This document shows, piece after piece, positions 1-64,000 of a DNA stretch of 64,000 nucleotides. A model generated the notes under the pieces. It saw only the letters and a program-made list of their open reading frames with translations. It did no database searches and was not told the DNA's origin. Position numbers and translations under genes: made by a program. The stretch is from Amorphochlora amoebiformis (Eukaryota > Cercozoa > Chlorarachniophyceae): contig BAAHQB010000050.1 in NCBI GenBank assembly GCA_054601695.1, forward strand, positions 682,001 through 746,000, in the 5' to 3' direction. Numbering within the stretch: position 1 is the stretch's first letter; every line of letters begins with the position of its first letter.

Positions 1-307
1 GATGCAAGACTTGGAGAAAGAGTTTAAGAGAGTGTTAAGTTAATTCGAAAGTGAGACTTTTAAGGCTGAGTTCCGGGAGAGATTGCGAGGGTTTTGAGAG
101 GGAGTGAGAGATTTTTGAGAGATTGTGAGGGATGTAGAGTGTTGGGAGAGCTCGAAATATATATTACTTGTCTGTGGATCCCTGGACAAGGCTATACGTG
201 TTGTAGTCAGTGGCAAGGATGTCATACGGCTCAGCGGGAATGAACGGGATAGCTACATTTATATGTATACGAAAGTGACACATAGATTAGCCACTGATGT
301 TCCCGTT

Positions 308-1438
<1,131 letters not shown>

Positions 1439-1918
1439 TATAATAAGTCCCGCCTTCATGGCTGGGAACACTGGGTCTCCTCAGTGAATTCACATTTCTT
1501 ATTTCATTAGATATCATGATATCATGTTTTACCTCCCTCATCATTCCCTCCTCTCCACTCATCTTGGACATATCAAGACATTTTACGACTCCCTATAAAC
1601 ACAGAAGTACAATGCTCAAGTATCAATACATAGAAACCCTACCCAACCCCTAATCCTTGCCCTATGGCACAAGCCCATATCTTAGCCTTATCCCTAACTC
1701 TAACTCTCACCTGGATCCCGCTAATCTTTCCCTCCGGGCTACCGTGCACACAAAATGTGTTGACAATAATCCGATTTCGTTTTTGATCGAGCTGGTACAT
1801 TCCTTGAGTACAATGACAGTCCTATATGTGCGTATAGATGGCATGTTTATGAAGGTACGTGCGTATTATAAATGTTCGTATATGTTCAGTATGTACGTGT
1901 GTAAATATAAATTCAATG

Positions 1919-1925
<7 letters not shown>
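1439..1925. other. non-repetitive intergenic stretch
   Basis: Mixed-composition DNA with degenerate CCCTAA-like words around 1635-1720. Short open frames exist on both strands, but none shows a recognisable family match or a convincing phase-consistent exon. No gene is called. Confidence 0.5.
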
Positions 1926-2880
<955 letters not shown>

Positions 2881-3060
2881 ATATATATAACCCTCCAATA
2901 TGTATACATATATATCGAACTATATCGTACATCAAAATCTAACTTAGTATACATACGTTTACATATATAAATATACATAGAGAGAGAGAAGCTAGTCAGA
3001 AGTAAAGATATCGATATAGTGGTCAGAGAAAGAAATATGGAGTGGCAGACCATTTTACAC

Positions 3061-3130
3061 AGAGAGTGGCAGAAAGAGAGTGGCAGAAAGAGAGTGGCAG
3101 AAAGAGAGTGGCAGAAAGAGAGTGACAGAA
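3061..3130. repeat. 14-bp minisatellite, five units
   Basis: Five tandem copies of AGAGAGTGGCAGAA at 3061, 3075, 3089, 3103 and 3117. The first four are identical and the fifth has one G-to-A change. The array sits in a purine-rich island (about 2980-3150) between TA blocks, with no supported gene around it. Confidence 0.95.
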
Positions 3131-3237
3131 GGAGAGCGCTAGGGGGCGAGCGAATTACCTCTTGACCTGCCCCGGCAAAACCCTGTTTCATGGATGCGAC
3201 TTCATACCACGTCCCCAGATACCTTTCACATTTGTAT

Positions 3238-3245
3238 CAGTATAC

Positions 3246-3310
<65 letters not shown>

Positions 3311-3319
3311 AGATATATG

Positions 3320-3369
<50 letters not shown>

Positions 3370-3459
3370 GTATATGTATATTTATATATAAGTAATATAA
3401 ATATATATATATAGGTATATATATATATATAAATATATGTAAAAATGTATATATGTATA

Positions 3460-3549
<90 letters not shown>

Positions 3550-3640
3550 TATATATATATATATTTCTATTTATATATATATATATATATACACGCATAT
3601 ATATATATATATATATATATGTAATATGTATATATATTTA
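3238..3640. repeat. TA microsatellite block
   Basis: TA alternation with sparse GTAT/ATAC variants. It separates the minisatellite island from the first gene-bearing island. Confidence 0.95.
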
Positions 3641-3984
3641 GGTATCCTTTCAAGCCCTCGCCTTTAATCCTAAACCTGAACTCTTACCCTCACCCTTACA
3701 ATGCTAACCCTAACCCTAAGAACCCCTTATACTTTGTTGTCTTGAAGTTGGTGGAACCCATACCGCCCATCATATCGAATGGTTGAACCGCCTTCGACGT
3801 CATGGGCTGTATAACACACCCCCAGCCCAAAACCCAATCGACACACATATGAGAAGACAATTCAGGACCAAATTGTGCGGGTCGTCCGGATGCTGCCCTA
3901 AACACCCCCCTGACACGTAATTTGTTGCGAAACCCTAGAGAATTAATCGAGCTGAGTGCGAAATGACTCGAAAAACATGGGTCA
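3641..3984. other. intergenic island with CCCTAA telomere-like words
   Basis: Holds degenerate C-rich telomere-strand words, the clearest at 3705-3720 (two perfect CCCTAA units in a degenerate row). Open frames are short and unrecognised. It lies downstream of the minus-strand gene ending at 3985 and may include its 3' untranslated region. Confidence 0.5.
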
Positions 3985-4320
3985 TTACAATAGTTTGGAT
4001 AAGGGCAACCCTACCGTCCCGAAGATGAACAGCGCACTGATTAAGGCCCCCCCGACAGCCTCACTCAATTTTTGGATCGCTTGTGCCTTATCTCCGGTCT
4101 TTATGCGAGAATTTTTCCGGCCCGGTGGCTGGATTTGACCTTTCGTTTGCCGTTGCGCCGAAGGAGAGCAGATTCGTTGTGGATTTCGCGCTTTACGTTG
4201 AAAATTATTGCGAATGAAAGGAAGCTTGACGCCGGATGTCGCTGGGGAAATCCTAGTGGCGTGCGTCGGCAGCCATAGGGCGATGCCTATCGTGAGTGCC
4301 ACGAATCGAGAGGCCTTCAT
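3985..4320 (-). CDS. small protein with signal-peptide-like start and C-terminal membrane segment; possible plastid-targeted protein
   Basis: Intronless frame of 111 codons read from the ATG at 4320. An in-frame upstream ATG at 4494 would give 169 codons. The inner start is preferred because it places a signal-peptide-like stretch at the N-terminus: MKASRF, a hydrophobic core, then LPTHA. A basic Ser/Pro/Gln-rich segment of about 55 residues follows, then a hydrophobic helix near the C-terminus (GGALISALFIFGTVGLPL). A signal peptide followed by a basic hydroxylated segment resembles the bipartite leaders of nuclear-encoded proteins in secondary plastids, and the short mature part with one helix would suit a small thylakoid subunit. 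That is inference from shape only; I do not recognise the family. Base composition is non-repetitive and GC-richer than the surroundings. It is divergent from RPA1, with the start codons about 140 bp apart. Confidence 0.5.
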   Translation of the reverse strand: MKASRFVALTIGIALWLPTHATRISPATSGVKLPFIRNNFQRKARNPQRICSPSAQRQTKGQIQPPGRKNSRIKTGDKAQAIQKLSEAVGGALISALFIFGTVGLPLSKLL

Positions 4321-4457
4321 CCGGCCAAATATCGCGCGTTCCAAAGAGCAGGCAAGAGCGGAGCTTTGGGGAACGTGTTCCGCGTTTTTAATTTCATTTA
4401 TTTCTCTCCTAGAAATGAAAAATAAAAACTCGGCAGAGTAAAGCCTTCGCCTTTCCG
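4321..4457. promoter_or_regulatory. probable bidirectional promoter between the small minus gene and RPA1
   Basis: The two inferred starts (ATG at 4320 on minus, ATG at 4458 on plus) face away from each other across 137 bp of non-repetitive DNA. No TATA box or other core element stands out. The longer frame of the minus gene covers this stretch, so the boundary depends on which ATG is used. Confidence 0.35.
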
Positions 4458-5815
4458 ATGGTGGCTCCCGCCGTGCCCCGAATAAGGAGTGCAATGATAC
4501 TTGTTGTTTTATATAGGCCTATCAACTTGACCGCGGCGCCATTCAACGTGCATATAATAATGACACACGACAGCAACCACTCCTGCAGATCGTCGACGTA
4601 AAAAAAATGACTGCGAAGAACGGCAAGCTTCGCTACAGGTGGCCTTTCAATCTCGTTTTCTTTACTTATGTTGGACCTGACCGCTCCGAATACTCAACAG
4701 ACTTGTTGTATCCGATGGAGAGCGTTATCAACAGGCCATGCTGGCCACGCAGCTGAATGGGATGGTGGATTCCGGGGGGCTTGTGCAATATTGTGTTTGC
4801 CGTCTCAACAACTTTATCGTCAACGTGGTTGCCAAGAGAAAGTAAGACTCTAGTTCATGTGAATGATGTTAATCAGACCTTACCTTTAGGATTATCATCT
4901 GCCTGGGCCTCGATATTGTAGATTCAAGCGTCTCGGCTATTATTGGGAATCCCACACCAATCGCCCCTCCCGGGTAAAGACACCAACGAAGAATAGTTTT
5001 TTCGTCGCTAAGTTAGGTAATTATTGTAGAAACCAGCAGAATGTTCCTCCAAACGCCCAAAACGTCCCTCCGAACAACCCCACCCCGCAGAATTATGGTG
5101 GTCCACCGGGAGGCCCGAGCCCTGTAAGAGATCTCCTTGTTAAAATGTTTTTGATTGTGATATCTGAATTGAGGAAAATTCCTATTCAGTCGGGCTTCGG
5201 GGGATCCGCCAACAACAGCAGCCATGGCGGCCGCGCGAACCATAACTCTGGCCCCGGTGGCTCTAGCGGCGGGGGCACAGTTTACGGGCGCCCGGAGGAA
5301 AAGCAGAAATCTTCGAGATACAATGGTGGAAGCTCTGTATCCGGTTCAGGATACGGAAGAGGAAACTCGGGGTCCGGTTCCGTTTATGGGGGCGGGCGTC
5401 CTTCGGGATCTGCGTATGGAAATAACAGAGCGTCGCGACCTGGCAATGGAAACAATGGAGGATACGGAGGTGGGGGAGGGGCCTATGGAGGTGGAAGAGG
5501 TTCAGGCTACAACATGAGGTACCGCGAAACCTCACAACTTATGGACACCTGGTTGTTTGACATCCGTTGACATTTAGTACTTTTCACATTTCACACAGAG
5601 GAGGTGGAGCACGTACCAGCTACAATGCAATATCAACTCTTAACCCTTACCAAAACAAGTGGGTGATCAAGGCTCGGGTGACCCATAAGGGTACCATGAG
5701 AACCTGGAACAATTCAAGGGGCGAGGGAAAACTTTTCAGCGTTGAACTTCTCGATAGAAACGTAATACTGCTTGTCAGAAACTGATATGTCCACCTTCAA
5801 TCTTTCCCTAGTGTG

Positions 5816-5856
<41 letters not shown>

Positions 5857-5974
5857 GTATCTAATATATCTATGTGTATATCTATATTTACATACTTATA
5901 AGGAATCGATATGCAAGATAAATCGATATGTACGCACATTTGATAAATTTATATGTATATATTTATATATACAT

Positions 5975-6037
<63 letters not shown>

Positions 6038-6125
6038 GTAAATATTGCTAATATAATACAATAGATGTATAAGATATACATGTATGTAGATATGGAAGTA
6101 CATGGTATGATACATGCATATTATA

Positions 6126-6161
<36 letters not shown>

Positions 6162-6371
6162 TATATATATATGTGTGTGTGTGTGTGTATTTGTATGTAT
6201 GTGTGTATATATATATATGTATATTATATATATATATATATATATATAAGATTATGTATGTATATATATATTATATGTATATATATATATATATATTATA
6301 TATGTATATAATGTATATACATATATATATATATATATATACATGTACTATGTATGTATATGTGCGGTTTT

Positions 6372-6446
<75 letters not shown>

Positions 6447-6597
6447 ACATATATATATATATATATATATTTTATATGTATATATATATATTATTTGTAT
6501 ACATATATGTATAGATATTATATACATATATATATATATATGTATGTATATATATGTATATATATAAACCAATATACGTATAATAGATAGAATACAG

Positions 6598-6648
<51 letters not shown>

Positions 6649-6843
6649 AATTTATGAATATTTGCGTGTTAAATTTACACATCTAGTATATACATGTATA
6701 TATGTGCATAGTAAGTATTAAATTTATTGCTTGATGTGTATCACAGGGAGGGCAAATACGTGCGACCATGTTCAACGACGCTGCGGACAAGTTTGACAAG
6801 ATATTTCACGAGGGCAAGGTGTACAGAACATCAAAAATGTGTA

Positions 6844-6889
<46 letters not shown>

Positions 6890-7024
6890 GAAAATATATA
6901 TGTATGTATATATATATGTATATATATGTATATATATATATATATATACATATAAATCTACATGTAGCATTAAAAACACTTCTACGTACATAAATATCTA
7001 TATTATAAATAGATGTGTTTATGT

Positions 7025-7114
<90 letters not shown>

Positions 7115-8814
7115 GTTGTATATATATATATTGCAGTCATAACCTTTGCAATCATGACCTTGCAGCCGTTTTGACTCTTCTGCAACCTCTGGCAGGTCTA
7201 CACAATATCTAAGGGAGCCCTCAAGCCAGCCAACAAGAAATATAATAAGCTTCCGCATGAGTTCGAGATGACTCTCAACAGGGATGCAGACGTCCAATTC
7301 GTTGGAGAAGACCAAAAAATCAAAGAGCAGCTGTACAATTTCACTCCCATCTCAGCCTACAACGACCTGATCAACGAGCATGTAGACTGCATTGGGGTGG
7401 TGCTTTTCGTCTCACAGGCGTCCCAGATCGTGTCCAGCAAGACCCAGAAGGAGCTAACAAAGCGCGTCATCCAAATCGCCGATGATTCCAACTACTCGGT
7501 ACGTGCACAGTCACTAAGAACCTACAATTGTCTTCTAGACTAAGTGACTCGTATAAATCCGCTCTAGATCGACTTGACGCTATGGAACGAGAAGGCTGAC
7601 ATGTACGATGAGAAAGCTCTCCCACCAGGGACTGTGGTCGCCATCAAAGCCGTCAAAGTTGGGGAATATAACGGTAGCTCAAAGTCTAATTCACCTTGAA
7701 GTCACTGATTGCGCACCGAACCAGGCCGTAGTCTCAGTACCACGTTTCAAAGCACTTTCCAAGTAAATCCTAATGTCCCAGAGGCTGGGCGACTACAAAA
7801 CTGGTACGGAACCTACCCGATGTATGGATATCGATTTACTTGTCCGTGCTCAGGTACCATACAACGGGGGCCAATGGAGTCCAGGCGCTCACAAACAATG
7901 CGGGAGGTGGAATGGCGCAGAGTTCAAGGAGGATCACTATGGGAGATATAGATGAGCTTAAACAAATGCTTCAGGAGGAGGGAAAGGTGATTAGTTTGTT
8001 TCGTGGTCGGATGTAGGGATCCGTGTGTGAAGGGAAGGGTTAACTCGATTCGCAGTTTATCTCATCCTAAGTTACATCAGGTCGAGTATTTCGAGATCGA
8101 TGCCATGATTTGCTACGTCAAGTACGATCTTATTATTAGACATGCCTGCATATCAAGTTCTAACATTTTCCGTGTGCTATTAGGAACTACGACCTAGACC
8201 GGCCCCCTTGGTGACCTAAATAATTCCTTTATGAGTGTTCACACATCTGATACTGAATCGATTAGGTACACCGCTTGCCCGAAAGAGAAGTGCAACAAAA
8301 AGGTCACGGAGATCGACCAGGGTCAGTGGCACTGCGAAAAGTGCGGGCAATCGTATGGGGAGCGCAAACTCAGGTCTTAACCCTAAATCTATGGTGTGTA
8401 ATAACCAAAAAAATCTTACAGGTATATTTTGAGTATCTGCATCGTTGACAACGAAGGATCCCAGTGGGTCACCGCTTTCAACGATGAAGTTGCACTCCTC
8501 GTAGGGAAAACCGCAGAAGAACTGAACACTATGATCGAGAACGTAAACTAACTCTTTTAATGTCTTGACGTCCCACTGACCCCCATTAATACAGAACGAA
8601 GGCGAGGCATTCCAGCAGGCGTTGGAAGCCGTGAAGCTGCAGCGAATGATATTTAGTTGCCGCGCTAAAATGGAAATGGTTCAGGTTTGGAAACTGAATG
8701 TGCATATATATATGTACATATGAAGTCTACACACACATATTATTGCATACACATATTTTAACGTATATAAATACATACATTTGAGTACAATTCTGCTGTA
8801 TCTCTTCATGTATG

Positions 8815-8849
<35 letters not shown>

Positions 8850-9144
8850 AATATATATATATATATATTTGTATATATGTATATTTATATATTTATATAT
8901 CTATATGTGTGATTTTAAAATGTAGATACTAATAATTTACACATACATGTTCAAAATAAGTATATACAATATAAATATATACATGATAATATATAAAAGT
9001 ATGTAAACAAATGTATATATTATATGTGTATACAGTATGCTTAATGTAAATATTGATAGATGCATTTATTTATATATATGTATATATATATAATTATTTG
9101 TAAATGTATTTAATGTATATCTACATACATATTTAAATAATATA

Positions 9145-9176
<32 letters not shown>

Positions 9177-9586
9177 ACATACATATATATTAGAGAAAAT
9201 ATAAATGTATCGAGGAAAAAGTATATATAAATATATATATATATATATACTATATATGTATATATCATGTATACACAAATATATATGTACATATATATTT
9301 GTAAGAGAAATACGTATGTATATATATTACGTACATAGATGTAAATATATATACATACATATATTATATATATATATATATATATATGCATAACCTGGAG
9401 TAATATTTTGAGTCAATATATTTACAAACTTATGGACATCATAAGTGTAAATTTGGGCGCTAAACATTAATATACCATTAGGAAGAGATGCGGATCCGGG
9501 TCACTGTAACGAAGTGCAGGCCTGTAGACCCCATTGAGGAAGGCCGCCGCTTACTGGAGAAAATCTCAATGTACGACAACCTTTAG
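4458..9586 (+). CDS. RPA1: replication protein A 70 kDa DNA-binding subunit
   Basis: Large subunit of the RPA heterotrimer, the nuclear single-stranded DNA-binding complex of replication, repair and checkpoint signalling. Exons: 4458-4460, 4517-4638, 4701-4841, 4890-4973, 5030-5123, 5190-5518, 5599-5761, 6747-6818, 7196-7498, 7568-7673, 7725-7803, 7854-7986, 8081-8121, 8266-8373, 8422-8542, 8595-8684, 9482-9586. All junctions are GT-AG and phase-consistent, giving about 697 residues (human 616). Order: N-terminal OB fold (about 2-115, with RYRLVVSDG and AMLATQLNG), a Gly/Ser-rich linker (about 117-255), then DNA-binding OB folds A, B and C. OB-A shows [19 protein letters not shown] carries an intact four-cysteine zinc ribbon, C561-x4-C566-x13-C580-x2-C583. 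The first exon, which would code only for Met, is the weakest part; an unseen upstream start remains possible. Confidence 0.95.
5190..5518 (+). other. RPA1: RPA1 exon for an expanded Gly/Ser/Asn/Arg-rich linker
   Basis: The largest exon in the window (329 nt) codes almost entirely for low-complexity linker joining the N-terminal protein-interaction OB fold to DNA-binding domain A. It is rich in GG, SG, YGG and a few RG dipeptides, resembling FUS/RGG-type disordered segments. Human RPA1 has a shorter linker without this Gly bias. Confidence 0.85.
5762..6746 (+). repeat. TA-expanded intron 7 of RPA1
   Basis: Intron of 985 bp between the codons for LLDRN and GGQIRA. Most of it is TA repeat (about 5817-6660), with a TG array near 6172-6190. 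It replaces what in neighbouring positions is an intron of 50-80 bp. Confidence 0.9.
6819..7195 (+). repeat. TA-expanded intron 8 of RPA1
   Basis: Intron of 377 bp with GTGTAC donor and GGCAG acceptor, mostly TA repeat from 6842 to 7131. Its first bases repeat the start of the next exon (GTGTACA versus GTCTACA), so a reader could wrongly extend the preceding exon. Confidence 0.9.
8685..9481 (+). repeat. TA-rich intron 16 of RPA1
   Basis: Intron of 797 bp ending TACCATTAG. TA arrays are mixed with ATAC/TATG words, with more interruptions than intron 7, which suggests an older or decaying array. Confidence 0.9.
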
Positions 9587-10071
9587 TCCTGTCCGGTTGC
9601 TCGATTTCAATTGGTGTACGCCGTTTGCTCAAGAGCCACCGGAGCACACAATTCTATTGTAGATTGCAATTTTACAACTGTATCATATGCACTCAGTAAG
9701 TCTACAGAATATACACACGTGTACATCTAGACATACCAGTACAATCTAGAATCAGTCCAAGTATTATTTATGGATATCTAGAATCTAGAGAATATATTCT
9801 ACTATACACTCAGATAGTATCTAGAGTATACCAATTTACCAAACTATCATCTTGTGGCATATACAGATATATACTAGATATATGAGGCCGAACGCAATTG
9901 GCCACTTGTGCTAGTGCATGGCGATCTCCAGCCGATGTTTTGTCGTTATTACTAGTTATTGTCGATATAGACGAGTGATCTTAGAAAAATCTAGAAAATC
10001 TTGCAGTGTCAATTGCGTTAAACGAGTTAACCTGGATAGATAATTTTAGTAATTGCCAGGCCGGCGATTTG
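9587..10071. other. 3' intergenic region between convergent RPA1 and the TRF4-like gene
   Basis: About 485 bp of AT-rich but mostly non-microsatellite DNA between two stop codons facing each other. CTAGA/TCTAGA words recur (for example near 9727, 9748, 9778, 9784, 9831, 9989). No coding exon was found. It presumably holds both 3' untranslated regions. Confidence 0.6.
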
Positions 10072-27859
<17,788 letters not shown>

Positions 27860-28135
27860 CTGTAATATGCACATGTATATGCGTATATGAATGTGTATGT
27901 TTATGTGTATGTTTATGTGTGTGTATAGTGTATGTATAGAAATATTTGTTCATGTCGGAAGTATTTGAATATTTATGTATGTGAATTGTATGTTAAACCT
28001 GGTATATAAACATATTTGCACATGTACGTAGGTATTTATATACACATATATGTTTTTATATATTCATATATTTATATATTTATACATATATATATATATA
28101 TATATATTGTATATATATATATATACATATATATA

Positions 28136-28166
<31 letters not shown>

Positions 28167-28465
28167 CCATGTTGCAACTCGATGGCGCCGCACCATGACG
28201 AGGTGTGCAAGCTACACAAGTGTGTTATGGGGTTCATGCATTATTTATGCATATGATATGTATACATGTATAGTGTACCGTCTGGTTTGGTAGGAAGGAA
28301 GCAATGAGGCGGATAGTGGAGGGGGGAAGACCAGGACGGGGGAAGCTGTAAATCATGTGGGAAGGTGTGTGTAAGGTATGTGTGATTCTGCGTTTGTTCA
28401 TAAGTTATATGATATGTATGTGTATGTGTTTGTGTACATTATACATATTGTATGGCATACGTCTG

Positions 28466-28546
<81 letters not shown>

Positions 28547-28627
28547 ATATATATGTAAGTTATATATGCATGTTGTTTAGTAGGTATATATACATATACA
28601 TATATATATATATATATATATATTTAT

Positions 28628-28668
<41 letters not shown>

Positions 28669-28806
28669 ACTCATATATCATATATATATATATATATGTG
28701 CATATATATATATTATATATATATATATATATATTATATAATATACATTATATATATATATATATAATATATATATATATATAATATGTATATATTAATT
28801 ATTTAC

Positions 28807-28837
<31 letters not shown>

Positions 28838-29486
28838 GTTACATTTGTATATATATATATATATATATATATAGTTACATTTGTATACATATATATATAT
28901 ATATATATATAAATACATATATATATATGTATTATATACATGTATAAAATACATCTCCACAAAAATACATACAAGTGTGCATTCACATACGCACACACGC
29001 ACAAACAAACACACTCAAACCGTAACACACCCCAAACCCGTACGAGCCACTCCAATATCTTACCCTCCCTTCCCGCTCAGCTCCATTTTGCCCAGCCCGG
29101 AACTCCTTTCTGCGTCAGGGTTGGGGTCGAGATTTCGGCGTAGGCTAACGGGTTTGGAAATGGGAGTAGGATTTCTGTGAGGGTGCGGACAATCCGAGCG
29201 TTGACAGTCCTCTCCGAATCGACAGTGCATCTATGGTTACTCAGGACTACATATATGTATGTACACTTTACATGTTGTCCATACGTGCGTAGTGTTAGAA
29301 AAACTTGTACATGTTTGTATACATCTCATACCGTGACTATTCGTTGGGTGTTGGGCTCAAATTTTCGGTTTGCGGTTGGGTGGGTAGATAGGAGTTCGAG
29401 AGTCCTAAAATGTCCGCCCCACCACCAACATCCTAATATTACACATAATATATATTACATGAAAAATTACGAATATATATATATAT

Positions 29487-29530
<44 letters not shown>

Positions 29531-29571
29531 ATATATACATATATATTATATTTGAATATACACATAATATA

Positions 29572-29618
<47 letters not shown>

Positions 29619-29810
29619 AAATGATATATCAATATTATGTATACATTTTCATATATTACATATATATTTATATATTATACACATATATATACATAATATA
29701 TATATATATATATATATATAGAGGATATTTATTTATACATATTTTATGCGTGTGTTTATATCTTTGAGTACATGCATTTGTTCACATGTTATATCCCTAC
29801 GCTTGAAGAG
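27860..29810. other. probable 5' region of the TRF4-like gene; exons unresolved
   Basis: TA arrays alternate with unique islands at about 28165-28230, 28280-28345, 29000-29175 and 29330-29440. Minus-strand open segments with AG/GT borders can be read in several, such as one between 29083 and 29160 coding a Pro/Ser/Arg-rich peptide. Their phases do not chain with the exon at 27859. One or more are probably the missing first exons of the TRF4-like gene. Confidence 0.35.
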
Positions 29811-39011
<9,201 letters not shown>

Positions 39012-39427
39012 TCAGATATGGCATGCATGTGCTTGGATGCAGATTTGGGACTGAATGGCTTTCAGATCCGTCATACTACACCTCCGGTAGCCGTATTTGA
39101 CTATGATCACCTTCAGTTTAATTGTTTGGTGTTTAGATTTAGGTGGATTCTCACCTCCCCGGTGAAGGATTGTATCCGAAGGCTGTTTGCTACCATGGTC
39201 AAGAGCTTTCCTTCGTCTTGCATTATTTTCGACAGTCTTTCATCATCAGCAACTCAACAACCCCACCCCATCCTTCCGCGAAAATTATGACACGTGGCAC
39301 GGAATCCAATTAGAGTGATGCAGCTTTGTGTCACACTTGAACCTAATTATATTGAGATTTCGATATTTCGATAGAAAATAGCAATATTTTCCATAATATT
39401 TAAAAGATCGGCTCCTGGCTTTCCGAC
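39012..39427. promoter_or_regulatory. divergent intergenic region between two large genes
   Basis: About 416 bp without microsatellite, between the 5' ends of the minus-strand basic-protein gene and the plus-strand PX-RhoGAP-START gene. A minus-strand segment ending in a GTGAGA donor near 39150 (beginning MQDEGKLLTMVANSLR) could be an additional first coding exon, but its phase does not join the next exon cleanly. No TATA box is evident. Confidence 0.4.
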
Positions 39428-63602
<24,175 letters not shown>

Positions 63603-63786
63603 CATGTATATGGTACAATCATGGTTTTATTTATTATGCTAAATTCAGATACGTTGCCTAAACTAACAGGTACATCTAGACATACGTACACTGCATATTA
63701 AGACTATAAGCATCGTCTAAAACCCAAGCAAAAACGGTTTATATTAAATTCAGTGGAGTCGAATCACCTATCAATACGTTTTATTA

Positions 63787-63879
<93 letters not shown>

Positions 63880-63951
63880 CACATATAATATTTATATGTA
63901 TGACTCAGCGCTAGTACTATTTGTCTAAGTATAATCAGTGGATTGTAATGA

Positions 63952-64000
<49 letters not shown>
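63603..64000. other. 3' flank of the last gene
   Basis: Unique AT-rich sequence to about 63786, a TA array to about 63873, a short unique piece, and TA followed by TG repeat running to the window edge. No coding exon was recognised. Confidence 0.6.

Noticed and set aside
2-43. Frame beginning MQDLEKEFKRVLS followed by a stop, possible end of a gene from the left
   Set aside because: Only 13 codons, no acceptor visible and no support from family matching, so it cannot be told from chance.
4495-4608. ATG at 4495 or 4608 as the RPA1 start
   Set aside because: The ATG at 4495 is out of frame with the conserved OB-F sequence. Conserved residues (QLDRGAIQ and LLQIVDV) lie upstream of the in-frame ATG at 4608.

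Overview
This is a gene-bearing piece of a eukaryotic nuclear genome in which most of the DNA is TA-dinucleotide microsatellite, with smaller TG/CA, GATA-like, ATT and GA arrays. Coding sequence is cut into very short exons (21-329 nt) by GT-AG introns. Exons were found by reading the non-repetitive islands, requiring a donor, an acceptor and phase continuity, and matching the translations to known families. Degenerate TTAGGG/CCCTAA patches suggest a TTAGGG-type telomere. One small protein with a signal-peptide-like start and a basic Ser/Pro-rich segment would fit a protist alga with a secondary plastid, but the lineage is not settled.

Layout. 1-3984: TA repeats and intergenic DNA. 3985-4320 (-): small intronless gene with a hydrophobic N-terminus and a C-terminal membrane segment. 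4458-9586 (+): complete RPA1 (RPA70) gene in 17 exons. 10072-27859 (-): TRF4/PAPD5-type non-canonical poly(A) polymerase with a long predicted coiled-coil C-terminal extension, at least 33 exons. 29811-39011 (-): unassigned gene for a very basic, probably nuclear protein. 39012-39427: divergent promoter region. 39428-60375 (+): a PX-RhoGAP-START protein in about 35 exons over 21 kb. 61895-63602 (+): 3' exons of a small protein ending in a tail-anchor-like helix.

The genes are not an operon. RPA1 (single-stranded DNA binding) and TRF4 (RNA 3' tailing) are housekeeping nuclear functions. The PX-RhoGAP-START protein would join phosphoinositide binding, Rho-family GTPase inactivation and lipid binding in one chain. 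The strongest observations are that domain combination and the intron structure: short unique introns of about 50-90 bp sit beside introns of 0.4-1.7 kb made largely of TA repeat, and the repeat often runs directly into the GTATAT donor or the TATAG acceptor.
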